From NCBI RefSeq assembly GCF_014205165.1, contig NZ_JACHMZ010000001.1:4384501-4448500 (forward strand): a stretch of 64,000 nt of DNA, written 5' to 3'. Position numbers and translations under genes: made by a program. Shown here in pieces: positions 62,964 through 64,000 of the stretch (within the stretch, counting starts at the first letter, position 1; every line of letters begins with the position of its first letter). The stretch is from Micromonospora carbonacea. GTDB taxonomy: Bacteria > Actinomycetota > Actinomycetes > Mycobacteriales > Micromonosporaceae. Below the pieces are notes generated by a model. That model did no database searches and had not been told where the DNA came from. It worked only from the letters and a program-made list of their open reading frames with translations.

Positions 62964-64000
62964 GCGCCCACCGCCTTGCGCACGGCCTCGACGACCCGGT
63001 CAACGTCGCCGTCGGCGAGGTGGTGGTGCACCGGCAGGGACAGGCACTGCCGGGCCACCCGTTCGGCGACCGGCGCGGGGTCGGCGACCACCCGGGGGTG
63101 CTCCCGGTAGCAGTCGTAGTCGTAGACCGCCTTCGGGTAGTAGACGCCGCAGCCCACCCCCTGCTCCCCCAGCCGGGCGGCCACCTCGTCGCGGCTGGCC
63201 GGCGCGGCGTCGGTGACCAGGACGGTGTACTGGTGCCAGACGTGCGTCCGGCCCGGCAGCTCGGCCGGCAGGCGCAGGCCCGGCACGTCCGCCAGGCCGG
63301 CGTGCAGCCGGGCCGCGTTGTCCCGGCGGCGCGCGACGGTGTCGGCGTAGCCGGCGAGCTGCGGGATGCCGAGCGCGGCCTGCAGGTCGGTGAGCCGGTA
63401 GTTGTGGCCGGCGACCTCGTACTGGTAGCGCTGGCGCATGCCCTGGTTGCGCAGCACCCGCAGCCGGTCGGCGAGGACGGCGTCGTCGGTGGTGATCATG
63501 CCGCCCTCGCCGGTGGTGAGGTTCTTCGTGGCGTACAGGGAGAAGGCGCCCAGGCCGAAGCTGCCGGCCCCCCGCCCGCCGACCGTCGCGCCGAGTGACT
63601 GCGCGGCGTCCTCGACCAGGCCCAGGCCGTGCCGCTCGACCAGGGGCACGATCGCGCCCATGTCGGCCGGCTGGCCGTACAGGTGCACCGGCATGACGAC
63701 CCGGGTACGCGCACCGAGCGTGGCGGCGAGGGCCGCCGGGTCCAGGCAGAAGTCGTCCTCGCGGATGTCGGCGAACCGCGCGGTCGCCCCGGCCTCGAGG
63801 ATCGCGTTGAGGGTGGCGACGAACGTGAACGGGCTCGTCACGACCTCGTCGCCGGGCCGCAGGTCGAGCACCTCCAGTGCGGCGACCAGCGCCGTCGTGC
63901 CGTTGTTGACCGCCACCGCGTGCTCCACCCCGACCAGGTCGGCGAACTCGCGTTCCAGCCGGGCCACCATCGGACCCTGCGCGAGCACGCCGGAGCGGAT
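62960..64000 (-). CDS. DegT/DnrJ/EryC1/StrS aminotransferase, WbpE/WlbC-like (5' end outside window)
   Basis: At least 346 residues of a sugar aminotransferase. Visible are AVNNGTTALVAALEVL, VEDAAQSLGA with the PLP-ring aspartate, the PLP lysine in SLYATKNLTTGEGGM, and HNYRLTDLQAALG. The reading frame is still open at the window edge (SGVLAQGPMVARLEREF), and family proteins have some 20-30 residues before that point, so the start lies beyond 64000. It overlaps the WbpB-like gene. WbpE makes UDP-GlcNAc3NA from the 3-keto sugar using glutamate. The related PglE-like gene at 2970 belongs to another module. Confidence 0.85.
   Translation of the reverse strand: MRSGVLAQGPMVARLEREFADLVGVEHAVAVNNGTTALVAALEVLDLRPGDEVVTSPFTFVATLNAILEAGATARFADIREDDFCLDPAALAATLGARTRVVMPVHLYGQPADMGAIVPLVERHGLGLVEDAAQSLGATVGGRGAGSFGLGAFSLYATKNLTTGEGGMITTDDAVLADRLRVLRNQGMRQRYQYEVAGHNYRLTDLQAALGIPQLAGYADTVARRRDNAARLHAGLADVPGLRLPAELPGRTHVWHQYTVLVTDAAPASRDEVAARLGEQGVGCGVYYPKAVYDYDCYREHPRVVADPAPVAERVARQCLSLPVHHHLADGDVDRVVEAVRKAVGA

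Overview
The window looks like a chromosomal segment of a high-GC actinomycete, most likely of the family Micromonosporaceae (Micromonospora-like). This is inferred from the very high GC content, the many GTG and TTG starts, the tightly overlapping operons (repeated GTGA and ATGA junctions), the GlgE-type glycogen pathway and the styles of the RHS and XRE/TPR proteins. No rRNA, tRNA, CRISPR array or insertion sequence was recognised.

Region 1 (about 1-20.9 kb) is a Wzx/Wzy-type cell-surface polysaccharide locus. It has two flippases (one near each end), one polymerase, four family-4 glycosyltransferases and a small monotopic phosphoglycosyl transferase that should load the first sugar onto undecaprenyl phosphate. 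Several nucleotide-sugar modules accompany these. A PglE/PglC/PglD-like trio suggests a bacillosamine-like amino sugar. FnlA/FnlB/FnlC (CapE/CapF/CapG) are the complete enzyme set for UDP-N-acetyl-L-fucosamine. A four-gene minus-strand operon holds a nucleotidylyltransferase, two SDR epimerase/reductases and a nucleotide-sugar 6-dehydrogenase. A further 4-epimerase lies at the right edge.

Region 2 (about 21-33.6 kb) carries central glycogen/alpha-glucan metabolism: phosphoglucomutase, GlgC, the GlgA/GlgM-type GT4 synthase, GlgE and GlgB. Together they convert glucose-6-phosphate through ADP-glucose and maltose-1-phosphate to branched glucan. The set is interrupted between glgM and glgE by an accessory block: a VapBC-type toxin-antitoxin pair, a TPR protein that looks like an XRE/TPR regulator without its HTH, a mini-GntR regulator, a small membrane protein and a sulfotransferase.

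Region 3 (about 33.6-48.4 kb) is accessory. It holds a HigBA-like module whose toxin gene is frameshifted by an exact 10-bp tandem duplication, and two paralogous membrane proteins, one stopped early by an in-frame amber codon. It also holds a lipoprotein, a small putative immunity gene and a 2,123-residue secreted RHS-repeat protein with a variable C-terminal tip. Divergent from the RHS gene is a 1,480-residue secreted protein with a LamG-like domain and FG-GAP-like repeats.

Region 4 (about 48.4-64 kb) is mixed chromosome: an App1-type phosphatase-domain protein, a GT-C membrane transferase, YaaA, a lone TAXI substrate-binding lipoprotein facing a histidine kinase/response regulator pair, and a DUF952 protein. 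It ends in a second surface-glycan locus with WbpD-, WbpB- and WbpE-like UDP-GlcNAc3NAcA enzymes, a CDP-glycerol glycerophosphotransferase-like protein and a large polytopic membrane protein. The last gene runs off the right edge. Start codons below were chosen from Shine-Dalgarno spacing and family N-termini and are predictions.
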